From the NCBI GenBank assembly GCA_029881855.1, contig JAOULU010000036.1:1-10024 (forward strand): a stretch of 10,024 bases of DNA, written 5' to 3'. Source of the stretch: Nitrosomonas sp. Its GTDB lineage: Bacteria > Pseudomonadota > Gammaproteobacteria > Burkholderiales > Nitrosomonadaceae. Below, in pieces: positions 1-7,240 of this stretch. A model generated the notes under the pieces. The model was not told the origin of the DNA and searched no databases. It saw only the letters and a program-made list of their open reading frames with translations. Each line of letters begins with the position of its first letter. The first letter of the stretch is position 1. Position numbers and translations under genes: made by a program.

Positions 1-267
1 TTGGAGACTGTGACACATGCTTTTCTATCTGACCGCGCACGTAACCGCTATAACGCTCAGACAGGAAGACTGGAGGTATCCAAAATTTTTGATTGGTATG
101 GCAAAGATTTTGAGCGAGGATGGGGCGGCTGGCGCTCATTGAACCAATTCTTTGCACACTATGCAGACAGTCTCACAGACAACCCTCAAGCAAAACAAAC
201 AGTGGCTGCTAGCGGTGCCAGAATAAAGTATCTCGATTATGACTGGAAACTAAACGACAAAAAATAA
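1..267 (+). CDS. DUF547 domain protein, C-terminal fragment
   Basis: The reading frame is open from the first base of the window and ends at TAA 265-267, so the N-terminal part and true start lie upstream. The visible 88 residues look like the C-terminal end of the DUF547 family: a segment reading FLSDRARNRYN, then KIFDWYGKDFE, and a closing IKYLDYDWKLND, which in this family forms the end of the domain. The biochemical function of DUF547 is not established, and many members are predicted to be exported. The gap to pstS is only two bases with no room for a promoter, so the gene is probably cotranscribed with pstSCAB. I infer a possible link to phosphate-related physiology from this position only. 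The family call rests on remembered motif resemblance. Confidence 0.75.
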   Translation: METVTHAFLSDRARNRYNAQTGRLEVSKIFDWYGKDFERGWGGWRSLNQFFAHYADSLTDNPQAKQTVAASGARIKYLDYDWKLNDKK

Positions 268-269
268 GT

Positions 270-1115
270 ATGCTAATGATAACAACTCATAAAAGATTAC
301 TGTTATTTAGCCTAACATGCTTAGCCATTGGGTTTGGTTGGTTTGCAAGTGCCGATGCCAATGCCGCTTCACAACGCTTGGTGCTAACCGGTTCTAGTAC
401 TGTAGCCCCATTGGTCGGTGAAATTGTCCGCAAATACGAATCAATGCATCCTGGGGTACGCATTGATGTACAAACTGGGGGATCCTCACGCGGCATTAAT
501 GACACGCGTAACGGCATTGCAGATATCGGCATGGTGTCACGTGCGTTGAAACCCAATGAAAAAGATTTGCATGCCTATACGATTGCGCTGGATGGCGTTA
601 GTGTTATTTTGCATGCTAGCAATCCAGTAAGCGTACTCAGCAAGCAACAAATCGCAGATATTTATACCGGTAAAATTACTAACTGGAAATCTGTAGGTGG
701 CGCTGATGCTCGTATTACGGTGGTTAATAAAGCTGAAGGACGCTCAACACTGGAATTATTTTTGCAATATTTTCAATTAAAAAACAGTCAAATCAAGCCA
801 CACATCATTATTGGCGACAACCCACAAGGCATCAAAACAATCACGGGCAACCCACATGCTGTTGGTTATGTGTCTATTGGTGCGGCAGAATATGAAGCTA
901 AGCGAGGCGCGCCCATCCGTCTATTAGCATTAGATGGTGTCGATGCTTCGGTTGCCCACGTGCATAGTGGCGCTTTCCCATTATCGCGCCCATTGAATCT
1001 AATCACATCTCATGTGCCACAGGGGTTGGCTCAGCATTTCATAACATTTGCTCGCTCACAACAAACCCATGAATTAGTCGAGGCGCAATATTTTGTTCCA
1101 ATCAGTGCAGAATGA
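270..1115 (+). CDS. pstS: phosphate ABC transporter, periplasmic phosphate-binding protein PstS
   Basis: This 281-residue protein should bind inorganic phosphate in the periplasm and deliver it to the PstCA permease. Residues 1 to about 32 form a signal peptide: basic start (HKR), hydrophobic core LLLFSLTCLAIGFGWF, probable cleavage after ADANA. Ligand-loop motifs of the family follow: TGSSTVAP (40-47), GGSSRG (70-75), IYTGKITNW (131-139) and GRST (157-160). It is shorter than E. coli PstS (about 346 residues) and resembles the compact COG0226 type. No lipobox cysteine is visible. ATG 270 is chosen as start; a second in-frame ATG at 276 is equally usable, and neither has a strong Shine-Dalgarno. 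The gene follows the DUF547 stop by two bases, and its 3' end overlaps pstC. No Pho box can be seen because the upstream region is coding. Confidence 0.93.
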   Translation: MLMITTHKRLLLFSLTCLAIGFGWFASADANAASQRLVLTGSSTVAPLVGEIVRKYESMHPGVRIDVQTGGSSRGINDTRNGIADIGMVSRALKPNEKDLHAYTIALDGVSVILHASNPVSVLSKQQIADIYTGKITNWKSVGGADARITVVNKAEGRSTLELFLQYFQLKNSQIKPHIIIGDNPQGIKTITGNPHAVGYVSIGAAEYEAKRGAPIRLLALDGVDASVAHVHSGAFPLSRPLNLITSHVPQGLAQHFITFARSQQTHELVEAQYFVPISAE

Positions 1116-1947
1116 CGCGCTAACATGCTGGGTTTTGCGCGCAGGTGCCGTTATTTCAGCGCTAGTCATGTTGCTTATTCTGGCTTTTTTGCTCATTGAA
1201 TCATGGCCCGTCCTAGATCAGATAACACCCGCACGGTTTTTTACTGATACCTCATGGCACCCAATAGAAGGCACTTATAATTTAACACCCATGTTATCCG
1301 GCACCCTACTAGCCAGCATGGGTGCGCTACTATTAGCAATACCACTCGGTATTACTTCCGCATTATTCATTGTTTTTTACGCCCCGACCCATTTAGCGCT
1401 GCCCTACAAACGTATGATTGAATTACTGGCTGGCATTCCTTCAGTGGTTTTTGGTTTCTGGGGATTAACCACGCTGGTACCGCTCATCAACCAACTCCAC
1501 CCACCAGGCGCTAGTCTGTTGGCAGCGATCTTAGTATTAACACTAATGATTTTGCCGACCATCACATTGACAACCTACTCAGCCCTAAAAGCTGTGCCTA
1601 GCGAGTTTCTGCACAATGCGGCGGCATTAGGATTATCCCGCTGGGGAATGATTCATGGCATCGCATTTCCAGCCGCACGTAGTGGCATCGTAGCGGGCGT
1701 TATTCTGGCGGCTGGTCGTGCCATTGGTGAAACCATGGCTGTTCTAATGGTAGCCGGTAATGTCGTACAACACCCAGAAGGTTTATTTGATCCTATTCGC
1801 ACCCTGGCAGCAAATATTGCGCTGGAAATGGCATATGCCATGGGTGACCATCGCGCGGTATTATTTGTATCGGGCTTACTCCTCATGTTGCTGGTTATGG
1901 TGCTCTCGGCAATGGCAAGCAAAATAGGGAAGAATCAATATGCTTGA
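1093..1947 (+). CDS. pstC: phosphate ABC transporter permease PstC
   Basis: This is one of the two inner-membrane permease subunits of the Pst importer (284 residues from the TTG). It shows several hydrophobic spans, about 17-36, 69-95, 112-130, 141-163, 197-222 and 256-275. The cytoplasmic coupling loop lies at about 177-195 (AALGLSRWGMIHGIAFP), followed by the conserved GRAIGET (208-214), whose Arg and Glu are important in PstC of E. coli. The start is non-ATG. TTG 1093 has GAGG at 1080-1083, nine bases upstream; GTG 1105 in the same frame is the alternative. Either way the start lies inside pstS, whose stop is at 1113-1115, which suggests translational coupling. The 3' end overlaps pstA by eight bases. 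Confidence 0.93.
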   Translation: MFQSVQNDALTCWVLRAGAVISALVMLLILAFLLIESWPVLDQITPARFFTDTSWHPIEGTYNLTPMLSGTLLASMGALLLAIPLGITSALFIVFYAPTHLALPYKRMIELLAGIPSVVFGFWGLTTLVPLINQLHPPGASLLAAILVLTLMILPTITLTTYSALKAVPSEFLHNAAALGLSRWGMIHGIAFPAARSGIVAGVILAAGRAIGETMAVLMVAGNVVQHPEGLFDPIRTLAANIALEMAYAMGDHRAVLFVSGLLLMLLVMVLSAMASKIGKNQYA

Positions 1948-2809
1948 AGTCACCACAATAAATAAATGGCCCCACTATCGTGACAGGTTTGTACAGTTAG
2001 TCATCTATCTTCTTGTGTTTCTGGTCAGCGCCGTTTTTGCCTGGATACTGTTTGATCTTGCACGTGGTGGCTTAACACATCTATCTTGGGAATTTCTCAT
2101 CGAATCCCCACGTGATGCCGGACGTGCCGGAGGCATTGGTTCCGTGCTTGTGTCTACCTTGCTAATTCTATTGGTCGCTTTAACTGCCGCCCTACCATTA
2201 GCCTGGACAACAGCAGCACTGTTGGCAGAATATGTACCAACAACCAGTCAATTTGGCGTGACCGTGCGTTTTAGTCTGCAAGTGTTGGCTGGTGTGCCTT
2301 CTATTGTGTTTGGATTATTTGGCAATGCTTTTTTCAGTGTTTATCTGGGGTTAGGGTTCTCTATTTTATCCGGCGGACTGACACTAGCATGCATGCTGTT
2401 ACCAATTTTAGTCAGCACTGCGGAAGCAGGTTTGCGTGCGGTACCGCAGTCTTACCGCTTATCAGCAGCCGCACTGGGTATGTCACGCACAGCAACGCTA
2501 TTTCATTTGTTGTTGCCCGTTGCAGCACCCACACTTGCAGCAGGACTGCTGTTAGGAATTGGGCGTGCTATAGCAGAAACAGCAGCCTTGCTATTTACTA
2601 GTGGCTATGTGGACCGAATGCCTGGCTCACTCCTGGATTCTGGTCGCGCTCTGGCATTGCATATTTTTGATTTATCCATGAATGTACCCGGCGGAGATAC
2701 GCCAGCCTACGCTTCTGCGTTAGTGCTGGTTGTTTTATTATTATGCATTAACATGCTCGCCATGAAGTTGGCTTATGGCCTGCAACGTAGAAAGATCATG
2801 ACCACATGA
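1940..2809 (+). CDS. pstA: phosphate ABC transporter permease PstA
   Basis: This is the second permease subunit (289 residues), pairing with PstC to form the phosphate channel. Hydrophobic spans lie near 17-40, 66-97, 113-135, 143-160, 190-218 and 257-278. The family coupling loop is at about 177-195 (AALGMSRTATLFHLLLP) and is followed by GRAIAET (208-214), the PstA counterpart of the PstC motif. ATG 1940 has a good ribosome site, AGGGAAGA at 1926-1933, inside the end of pstC. The gene overlaps pstC by eight bases and shares the four-base ATGA overlap with pstB at 2806-2809, so tight cotranslation of the complex is likely. Confidence 0.93.
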   Translation: MLEVTTINKWPHYRDRFVQLVIYLLVFLVSAVFAWILFDLARGGLTHLSWEFLIESPRDAGRAGGIGSVLVSTLLILLVALTAALPLAWTTAALLAEYVPTTSQFGVTVRFSLQVLAGVPSIVFGLFGNAFFSVYLGLGFSILSGGLTLACMLLPILVSTAEAGLRAVPQSYRLSAAALGMSRTATLFHLLLPVAAPTLAAGLLLGIGRAIAETAALLFTSGYVDRMPGSLLDSGRALALHIFDLSMNVPGGDTPAYASALVLVVLLLCINMLAMKLAYGLQRRKIMTT

Positions 2810-3648
2810 ACCAAACTGATAACAATAGAGAAAACCCGTTCACATTAGGGCCGCTACAAATGGGGCCCGCATGTTGTGACCCACAGCCAGTAATCCAAGT
2901 TGAGAACTTGTCCCTTCAGTATGATGGCAAAACAGCGCTAGATAATGTCACGCTAGATATCTATCGTGGTTGTATAACCGCACTAATTGGCCCCTCCGGT
3001 TGTGGCAAAACCAGTTTCTTGTCAGCAATTAACCGGCTAACCGATTTGATCCCTGAGTGCAAAGTACAAGGGTGTATTCGTGTTGATGGTAGGAATATTT
3101 ATGAACCTACACACAATGTGCAAGCGCTACGACGACAGATCGGTATGGTATTCCAGAAACCCACGCCGTTTCCATTGTCCATCCGGCGCAACATTACTTT
3201 GCCCCTACGAGAACATGGCATTACACAACGCACGCAAGTAGAAACGATTACTGAGCAAGTATTGAGCGATGTGGGCTTGTGGGATGAAGTGTGTGATCGC
3301 CTAGATACTGCGGCACTCAGTTTGTCGGGTGGACAGCAACAACGACTTTGCATTGCACGTGCATTAGCATTGAACCCACAAATTCTACTCATGGATGAAC
3401 CCTGCAGCGCACTCGATCCCATTGCATCCGGTGTGGTGGAAGATTTGATTTGTCGTTTACGTGGCCGCTACACGATTGTTATTGTCACGCATAATCTGGC
3501 ACAGGCAAGACGTATTGCCAATTATGCGGCATTTTTCTGGGTCAAGGAACGTGCCGGACAATTGGTTGAATTTGGCCGATGCCAACATATTTTTGAATCA
3601 CCCACCCATGAGTTAACCGCCGCCTATGTGAATGGTGCCAGGGGATAA
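2806..3648 (+). CDS. pstB: phosphate ABC transporter ATP-binding protein PstB
   Basis: This is the cytoplasmic ATPase that powers phosphate import through PstCA (280 residues, slightly longer than the usual 255-260 because of an N-terminal extension of about 25 residues). All ABC motifs are intact: Walker A GPSGCGKT (62-69), Q-loop Gln117 in MVFQKPTPFP, signature LSGGQ (173-177), Walker B ILLMD with catalytic Glu198 in DEP, and switch His229 in VTHN. The VFQKPTPFPLSI stretch is typical of PstB. The gene begins in an ATGA overlap with pstA and is the last gene of the operon. PhoU, commonly next in pst operons, is not present. No clear terminator follows in the 105-base gap. Confidence 0.95.
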   Translation: MNQTDNNRENPFTLGPLQMGPACCDPQPVIQVENLSLQYDGKTALDNVTLDIYRGCITALIGPSGCGKTSFLSAINRLTDLIPECKVQGCIRVDGRNIYEPTHNVQALRRQIGMVFQKPTPFPLSIRRNITLPLREHGITQRTQVETITEQVLSDVGLWDEVCDRLDTAALSLSGGQQQRLCIARALALNPQILLMDEPCSALDPIASGVVEDLICRLRGRYTIVIVTHNLAQARRIANYAAFFWVKERAGQLVEFGRCQHIFESPTHELTAAYVNGARG

Positions 3649-3681
3649 TCACCATAAAGAGCAACCAACTGTATCAATTGA

Positions 3682-3710
3682 TTGACAACTAGTACACTGC
3701 TCAGAATAAC
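3682..3710 (+). promoter_or_regulatory. candidate sigma70 promoter for the DCC-family gene
   Basis: A perfect -35 hexamer TTGACA (3682-3687) is followed after 17 bases by AATAAC (3705-3710), which matches four of six positions of TATAAT. It lies in the gap after pstB and about 44 bases upstream of the next start codon, so it could let the DCC gene be expressed independently of pst. This is by eye only; the -10 is weak. Confidence 0.5.
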
Positions 3711-3753
3711 CTGAAGTTTCTGGCAAACTACAAGTGTAATCTAAGAGGATGTT

Positions 3754-4122
3754 ATGCCCAGTAAAGTCTATTACAACAGCGCCTGCCCAGTTTGCAATGC
3801 GGGCATTAAAGATCAACGCCAACGCATGGAAGCCTGTGGCAATAAAGACGTCGAATGGGTAGATGTACATAACCATCCAGATGCCGTATCAGAGGTGGAT
3901 AGCTCGCTTGAACAAGTGCGGGAGCGTTTGTATGTTAAAGATGAAACAGGCAAGTTAAATATTGGCATGGATGCATTTGTTTATCTTTGGCAACAAACAC
4001 CCAGCCAGAAATGGTTAGCAACGTTATTCCAATGGCCCCTTATCAGACCACTTTCACGTCTTGCTTATAATGGTTTTGCGCGACTACTTTATGCCTGTAA
4101 TCGTGCCTTGAAACACTGGTGA
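3754..4122 (+). CDS. DCC family (DUF393) thiol-disulfide oxidoreductase-like protein
   Basis: This small protein of 122 residues has an N-terminal thioredoxin-like motif: beta strand KVYY, then NSACPVC with Cys11 and Cys14 as a possible redox pair. DUF393 members usually carry Asp three positions before the first Cys (DxxCxxC); here that position is Asn8. Other family features are the central GMDAFVYLW (71-79) and the amphipathic C-terminal part around WPLIRPLSRLAYNGFARLLY. The role of this family is poorly defined; a dithiol/disulfide function is inferred from CPVC. ATG 3754 has a good ribosome site, AAGAGGA at 3743-3749, four bases upstream. The gene converges on pyrC, with 15 bases between the stop codons. 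Confidence 0.82.
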   Translation: MPSKVYYNSACPVCNAGIKDQRQRMEACGNKDVEWVDVHNHPDAVSEVDSSLEQVRERLYVKDETGKLNIGMDAFVYLWQQTPSQKWLATLFQWPLIRPLSRLAYNGFARLLYACNRALKHW

Positions 4123-4139
4123 TTAGATATCACAGTTTC
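4110..4139. terminator. possible bidirectional terminator hairpin between DCC gene and pyrC
   Basis: An imperfect inverted repeat, with arms GAAAC(AC)TG(G)TGAT and ATCACAGTTTC, spans the two convergent stop codons. It would fold in RNA from either strand. There is no T-run after it, so intrinsic termination is uncertain. Confidence 0.3.
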
Positions 4140-5175
4140 AAACCATTCTCCATGACAAGCTTTCCCCCGCCCGAAATGGAATCAGCTTTTCTCCGGAAAA
4201 TGCAAGCTGATCAGGCACTGTCCAAGATTCCTTGGTTAACGTAATTTTTTCTTGGTTACGGGGTAATTGATAGAAATCTGCACCATGAAAACTGGCAAAA
4301 GCTTCCAGTTTGTCCAACGCGCCAGCTTGATCAAACGTTTCAGTATATAACTCAATGGCCGCATGTGCCGTAAAAATTCCTGCACAACCACAAGCATTTT
4401 CTTTATTAGGCTGCGAATGCGGTGCACTGTCGGTACCCAGAAAAAATTTCGGGTTATTACTGGTTGCAGCTTCCAACAAAGCCAGCCTGTGTTTTTCACG
4501 TTTTATGACTGGCAAGCAAAAATGGTGCGGACGGATACCACCTTCAAACAACGCATTACGGTTTAACAACAAATGATGTGCCGTGATACTAGCCGCGATA
4601 TTTCTCGATGATTCTTGCACAAATGTCACTGCATCACATGTTGTCACATGTTCAAAAACAATACGTAAATTTGGAAAGCGCTGCGTGAGCGGAGATAATA
4701 CCCGATCGATAAAAATCTTCTCTCTATCGAACACATCCACGTCAGGATCAGTGACCTCGCCATGTACCAACAAGGGTAAATCAATCTGCTGCATCGTCTC
4801 GAGTGTGGCGTAACACTTCGTTATATCCGTCACACCAGCGGCAGAATTAGTCGTAGCACCAGAAGGGTACAATTTCACGCCATGCACCATACCACTTTCT
4901 TTTGCGCGGATAATCTCGTCTGATGGCGTGTTATCCGTCAGATAAAGTGTCATCAAAGGCGCAAAAGAAGATTGCATCGTGGCGGGCAGCGCAGCAATAA
5001 TACGCGCCCGATAGGCTAGTGCCATGTCAGTCGTAATAACCGGTGATTTTAAGTTCGGCATGATAATAGCGCGTGCAAATTGGCGTGCGCTATGGCCAAG
5101 CACATCACGCATTTGCTCACCATCTCGCAGATGCAGATGCCAATCATCGGGGCGGGTTATGGTTATACGGGTCAA
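4138..5175 (-). CDS. pyrC: dihydroorotase (class II, PyrC)
   Basis: This enzyme cyclises N-carbamoyl-aspartate to dihydroorotate, the third step of de novo pyrimidine synthesis, in the cytoplasm. The length of 345 residues is typical of the homodimeric class II enzyme. The zinc site is complete when compared with E. coli PyrC: His13 and His15 in HLHLRDG (with Arg17), the carboxylated Lys101 in GVKLYPSG, His138 in LLVHGE, His176 in FEHVTT, and catalytic Asp249 in GTDSAPH. The start is unusual. The frame is closed by TAA at 5182-5184, only two codons before TTG 5173-5175, and no ATG is available before the family-conserved start of the protein, so TTG (or ATT just upstream) must be used. No Shine-Dalgarno is visible. 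A strong promoter lies just upstream, so the gene can be transcribed independently of rsmI. Confidence 0.95.
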   Translation of the reverse strand: MTRITITRPDDWHLHLRDGEQMRDVLGHSARQFARAIIMPNLKSPVITTDMALAYRARIIAALPATMQSSFAPLMTLYLTDNTPSDEIIRAKESGMVHGVKLYPSGATTNSAAGVTDITKCYATLETMQQIDLPLLVHGEVTDPDVDVFDREKIFIDRVLSPLTQRFPNLRIVFEHVTTCDAVTFVQESSRNIAASITAHHLLLNRNALFEGGIRPHHFCLPVIKREKHRLALLEAATSNNPKFFLGTDSAPHSQPNKENACGCAGIFTAHAAIELYTETFDQAGALDKLEAFASFHGADFYQLPRNQEKITLTKESWTVPDQLAFSGEKLIPFRAGESLSWRMV

Positions 5176-5205
5176 AATATTTTAGGGGTAAGTTAGCATG
5201 GGTAA

Positions 5206-5233
5206 ATTATACTCCAGACGTATTTCCTGTCAG
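5206..5233 (-). promoter_or_regulatory. pyrC promoter
   Basis: On the minus strand CTGACA (5233-5228, five of six matches to TTGACA) is separated by 16 bases from a perfect TATAAT (5211-5206). Transcription would start around 5199-5202, giving a leader of only about 25 bases before the TTG start of pyrC. The leader contains ATG at 5199-5197 opening a five-codon mini-ORF (MLTYP, then TAA 5184-5182) in the same frame as pyrC. Confidence 0.7.
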
Positions 5234-5274
5234 ATGGATAATCATACGAACAACCGTTCTTTATAAACGATGAT

Positions 5275-6123
5275 CTATTTTTCTGTTTTCATGCTAAGTG
5301 CTAGTTTATACAATTGATTTTTATTTTCACGGGTGATTTCTGTTGCCAGCTTAACAGCTTGTTTCAGCGGCAAATCCGCCATTAAGCATTTTAGTGTGTG
5401 CTGTGCTTGGTCACTGATTTCAGATTTGTGTTGTATTTCTGCACCCGATAACAATAAGACAAATTCACCCTTCTGCTGGTTACTATCATCTTGTAACCAC
5501 CTGAGCGCTTCCGCTAAAGAAGCTGTATAAATCGTTTCAAACAATTTAGTTAATTCTCTGGCTATTGTGAGTTGGCGCTGTTCGCCAAATACTGCGATCA
5601 AATCAGCCACACAATCTAAGATGCGATGAGGTGCTTCATAAAAGATCAGCGTGCAGTTTTGTGACTTTAAGGCTTCTAATTCGCGTTTACGTAGGCCTGA
5701 TTTGGTCGGCAAAAAACCATAAAACAGGAAATGCGGGTTGGTTATGCCTGCGGCTGACATCGCGCAAACCGCAGCATTTGCACCTGGCACGGGGATCACT
5801 TGATAACCTTGTTCACGCACCCGATCAACCAGAATAGCTCCTGGGTCAGAAATGCCGGGCGTGCCTGCATCTGTTACTAGCGCAACATTTCTTTCTGAGG
5901 CTAATAACGTTAGAATTTTCTCTGCGACTACTGCTTCATTATGCTGATGCAAGGTCATCAATTTTGTATTAATCGCATGTGTTTTTAATAGGTGTTTAGA
6001 AGTTTGCACATGTTCTGCTGCAATCACATCGACTCCGCCCAAAATATCTAACGCACGCAAACTAATATCGTTTAAATTTCCTATTGGTGTAGCAACAACA
6101 TATAATATACTTTTGGTCAGCAT
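5275..6123 (-). CDS. rsmI: 16S rRNA (cytidine1402-2'-O)-methyltransferase RsmI
   Basis: RsmI uses S-adenosylmethionine to methylate the 2'-O of C1402 in the ribosomal decoding centre. The protein has 282 residues from ATG 6123; E. coli RsmI has 286. Family motifs are in order: YVVATPIGN (8-16), VTDAGTPGISDPG (83-95), PVPGANA (111-117), FYEAPHR (161-167), ARELTKLFE (188-196) and GEFVLLL (219-225). The open frame extends upstream to 6204, but that part lies inside the divergent gene and is not family sequence, so the ATG before LTKSILYVV is the start. Oddity: where RsmI normally has AEDTR, this protein reads AEHVQ (residues 36-40), an ungapped loss of D, T and R. The gene is divergent from the lppC-like gene, with 10 bases between the starts. 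Confidence 0.92.
   Translation of the reverse strand: MLTKSILYVVATPIGNLNDISLRALDILGGVDVIAAEHVQTSKHLLKTHAINTKLMTLHQHNEAVVAEKILTLLASERNVALVTDAGTPGISDPGAILVDRVREQGYQVIPVPGANAAVCAMSAAGITNPHFLFYGFLPTKSGLRKRELEALKSQNCTLIFYEAPHRILDCVADLIAVFGEQRQLTIARELTKLFETIYTASLAEALRWLQDDSNQQKGEFVLLLSGAEIQHKSEISDQAQHTLKCLMADLPLKQAVKLATEITRENKNQLYKLALSMKTEK
6078..6106 (+). promoter_or_regulatory. candidate promoter for lppC-yraN inside rsmI
   Basis: A perfect TATAAT lies at 6101-6106. Seventeen bases upstream is TTCCTA (6078-6083), which matches the -35 consensus at only three positions. It sits inside the first codons of rsmI on the opposite strand, about 28 bases before ATG 6134, which fits the 10-base gap that leaves no room for a separate promoter. 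Predicted from the -10 alone. Confidence 0.4.
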
Positions 6124-6133
6124 AATTTTCGCT

Positions 6134-7240
6134 ATGCAACGTTTATTCACATATGCTTTAGTAGTAATCGCCATACTATACGGTAGCGCACACGCATTTA
6201 CCACTTATCCGCATGAATATTTTACGAATGAGCCTGAACCTGTAATTCCAACGGTACGGCATATCGCATTGCTATTACCATTAAAATCACCGTCATTTGG
6301 ACAAGCCGCCGAAGTGGTGAGAGAAGGCTTCGTAGCCGCCACGATGCGTGAACGACAATTACCACTGCCTATCCGAATTTATTCCACCACTGATGACCCA
6401 TTAGATATACTCATCGCCTATCATCAAGCATTGGATGCAGGCGCAGTATTAATTGTTGGGCCGCTCACACGTGATGGCGTATCAGCTTTGGCATCAAGCG
6501 GTGTAATTGACGTACCCATAATCACCCTGAATGCCGCAGATAATGAAACGGGTTTTCCACCCAATCTTTATTTGTTTGGCTTGCAAATGGAAAACGAAGC
6601 TAGTCAGATAGCAGAATTTGCTATGACGGAGAATAAACGCCATGCAATTATCATCAATGATGGCGGCTCATTATCTATACGTTTGCAAACAGCATTCACT
6701 CAGCGTTGGCTGGCAGAATATGGCCACACAGCCGAATCGCTACAATATGTAGAAAATCCAGACATTCTCGCTCAATTTCGTGAATATACTGAGGGCGAGA
6801 ACAATGTAATTTTTCTTGCTCTGGACGCAGCTAAATCACGCTTTGTACGCTCCTATCTTAGCCCAGATACACCAGTATTTGCGACATCACAAATTTTTAT
6901 CGACAATGATGATTCACTATTTAACCATGATTTAAATGGCATCCGGTTCATGGATATGCCGTGGATAATCCAGCTTGACCACCCTGCTGTCATGGCCTAC
7001 CGCCATACCGTTAAAGCCCGAAGTACCGATATGGAAAGACTCTATGCGCTGGGGATTGATGCTTTCCGTTTAATGGCACTCACACTGCAAGTGCAAGCGC
7101 CTCATGAAATTTCATTTGATGGCGTGACAGGACATGTGCGTTTCATACATCCCAATCATTTCATACGTGAACCAATCGCCGCAAAGTTTGAAAATGGTCG
7201 TGTACTTTTGCAAAAACCGCGAAAAGAACGCAAGTATTAA
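6134..7240 (+). CDS. LppC-family protein (penicillin-binding protein activator-like, periplasmic binding protein fold)
   Basis: This exported protein of 368 residues is related to the C-terminal domain of LpoA (LppC, YraM). In gammaproteobacteria LpoA is an outer-membrane lipoprotein that stimulates PBP1A in peptidoglycan synthesis. Signal peptide: MQR, hydrophobic core to about residue 18, probable cleavage after AHA (19-21). No cysteine follows, so it should be soluble periplasmic, not a lipoprotein. The start of the domain, IALLLPLKSPSFGQAAEVVR (44-63), and VGPLTRDGVSAL are typical of the type I periplasmic-binding fold. E. coli LpoA is about 678 residues with an N-terminal TPR-like domain, which is absent here. 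ATG 6134 is preferred over TTG 6113 because it starts directly at the signal peptide; no good Shine-Dalgarno is seen for either. Family and neighbours (rsmI, yraN) agree; the exact function in this organism is inferred. Confidence 0.82.
   Translation: MQRLFTYALVVIAILYGSAHAFTTYPHEYFTNEPEPVIPTVRHIALLLPLKSPSFGQAAEVVREGFVAATMRERQLPLPIRIYSTTDDPLDILIAYHQALDAGAVLIVGPLTRDGVSALASSGVIDVPIITLNAADNETGFPPNLYLFGLQMENEASQIAEFAMTENKRHAIIINDGGSLSIRLQTAFTQRWLAEYGHTAESLQYVENPDILAQFREYTEGENNVIFLALDAAKSRFVRSYLSPDTPVFATSQIFIDNDDSLFNHDLNGIRFMDMPWIIQLDHPAVMAYRHTVKARSTDMERLYALGIDAFRLMALTLQVQAPHEISFDGVTGHVRFIHPNHFIREPIAAKFENGRVLLQKPRKERKY

Noticed and set aside
3649..3876. Minus-strand ORF overlapping the DCC gene
   Set aside because: It is antisense to a family-supported gene with a good ribosome site and promoter; a shadow frame.
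5221..5275. Inverted repeat ATCATACG...CGATGAT after rsmI as a terminator
   Set aside because: The stem is interrupted and has no T-run on the minus strand; too weak to annotate.
6124..6204. Longer RsmI with 27 extra N-terminal residues
   Set aside because: The extra part lies in the divergent lppC-like gene and its signal-peptide codons, and does not look like RsmI. The family starts just before YVVATPIGN.
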